The notes under the pieces are model-generated. The model made no database searches. It was not told the origin of the DNA and was given only the letters and a program-made list of their open reading frames with translations. DNA of 64,000 bases from positions 72,416,001 through 72,480,000 of the forward strand of contig OZ231126.1 of assembly GCA_965153355.1 (NCBI GenBank), written 5' to 3'. Positions 62,886 through 64,000 of the stretch are shown one piece after another. The translations under genes and the position numbers were made by a program. The stretch comes from Flaccisagitta enflata (Eukaryota; Chaetognatha; Sagittoidea; Aphragmophora). Within the stretch, counting starts at the first letter, position 1. Each line of letters opens with the position of its first letter.

Positions 62886-63080
<195 letters not shown>

Positions 63081-63169
63081 TTCATTTTGCGTTTGCGTAA
63101 TTAACATTTTCTGTTCTGGAAAGACGTATAATTTGAACAAAAAATCACACGGGCACAATTAATTAAAAC

Positions 63170-63358
63170 AAGGCCGAATACACGGCTACCCTACTCGCGT
63201 ACGGTTGGGCAGGGGCAGTGATGGAGAAGGTCACTGAGGAATTTGGCAAGAGCAGAGAGCTCAAAAACGCAGAAATAATAAAATGGGGACCCACGGACGG
63301 ACGGACGGGCGGACGCACGGACGAAGCAGGGTGTACAGTGGCGTAGCACGCGACTAAA
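63170..63358 (-). mobile_element. Family B element, long-tail variant
   Basis: CAAGGCCGAATACACGGCTA, GGTTGGGCAGGGGCAGTGAT, AGCTCAAAAACGC, a GGACGGACGGGC run and GTAGCACGCGACTAAAAG. Shares the longer tail with the fragment at 48090. Confidence 0.7.
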
Positions 63359-63545
63359 AGGATAAAAACAATGTAGCAGAGGCACAGAAAAGCGGACTCA
63401 TAAAGTCATGATAAGGAAACAAGGCCAAGAGATGTCCAATAGATGTAAGATGTAAGATATTAAGATACAAATTATTAAGATATAAAGATATAATGATATG
63501 AAAATATAAAGATACTGCGATAAAGAGAAAAATATACACTGATTC

Positions 63546-63620
63546 CTCCCACATCCCCCCTCCCCACCCCCCCCCCCTCCCCAACGCCTCCCCGCCCCCC
63601 ACGCCTTCCCACGCCTCCCA
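63546..63620. repeat. C-rich tract (G-quadruplex potential on the minus strand)
   Basis: Runs of C separated by T, A or ACG. The minus strand has more than four G-runs of three or more within 70 bases. Confidence 0.8.
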
Positions 63621-63679
63621 ACTTTAAAACACAGTCTAGTCACTTACAAATTTCATTGCCAATTCGTATGAAAGGGATC

Positions 63680-64000
63680 ACAAAGTGAGATATTCCGTGG
63701 CGTTCTACTTAAGCGTATTAAACCGCAAAAAATCGTTTCAAAAATGCAAAAAAAATGGATTACTGTGACAAAAGTTATGAATTTTTGTCACAAAAATGCT
63801 GGAAAAGGCCGTTTTGAAACGGGCGTTCTTATGCAGTTTCAAAACGATCTTATATGGTCATTTCAAAACCACAAGTATGCGCAACTTTTGAAACGAATAT
63901 TGAGGCATAGTTGACGTATCAAAACTTAACAATTCTAAAGTTTCAGAACCATAAGATTTTTGTGTTTCAAAACGCTTGAAAACAGCGCTAAAGTAACAGC
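63680..64000. repeat. Recurrent CGTTTCAAAAC-like words at the window end
   Basis: TTTCAAAAC or its inverse occurs about eight times in 300 bp in both orientations. The region runs off the window, so no boundaries can be given. Confidence 0.4.

Overview
The window looks like a piece of a marine-invertebrate-type animal genome. The evidence is one spliced gene with a long first intron, a 5'-truncated LINE, many non-autonomous DNA elements and an extreme load of microsatellites. The species cannot be told from the sequence. Nothing prokaryotic is present, and I found no rRNA, intact tRNA or CRISPR array.

The only host gene I can support is a ganglioside GM2 activator-like (ML/lipid-recognition) gene on the + strand, with coding exons at 30604-30880, 41357-41558 and 41800-42118. 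The splice sites and phases agree, and the 265-residue product keeps all eight cysteines of the GM2A fold. Its 10.5 kb first intron is mostly (CT)n, (AC)n, (AAAG)n and (CTT)n tracts.

0-17 kb holds simple repeats and two families of hairpin-headed elements. Family A has a T-run, a head with C-GAA-G mini-hairpins, and a core of 20-24 bp minisatellite. Family B has a T-run, one strong hairpin, a CTCTATAAGAGG palindrome and a GTCC-type microsatellite; about 15 copies lie across the window. This part also has two copies of a 760 bp terminal-inverted-repeat (TIR) element.

17.9-28.4 kb holds a LINE reverse transcriptase fragment split by a 606 bp MITE, other TA-flanked MITEs (one with tRNA-like A and B boxes), and a 2.1 kb non-autonomous hAT element with an exact 8-bp target duplication and GGAAGC arrays. 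28.4-42.1 kb is the GM2A-like gene and its flank.

43-55 kb holds a 615 bp palindrome, two TIR elements that abut over a single TA, an ORF1-only LINE relic, large purine tracts, and a PIF/Harbinger-like MITE. 55.7-62 kb is a satellite with a ~159 bp period, interrupted by a hAT-like element, a mariner-like MITE and a family A element. Several of these insertions can be compared with their own empty sites inside the window, which fixes their ends exactly. The main novelty is this layered record of non-autonomous elements, above all families A and B, rather than a new gene system.
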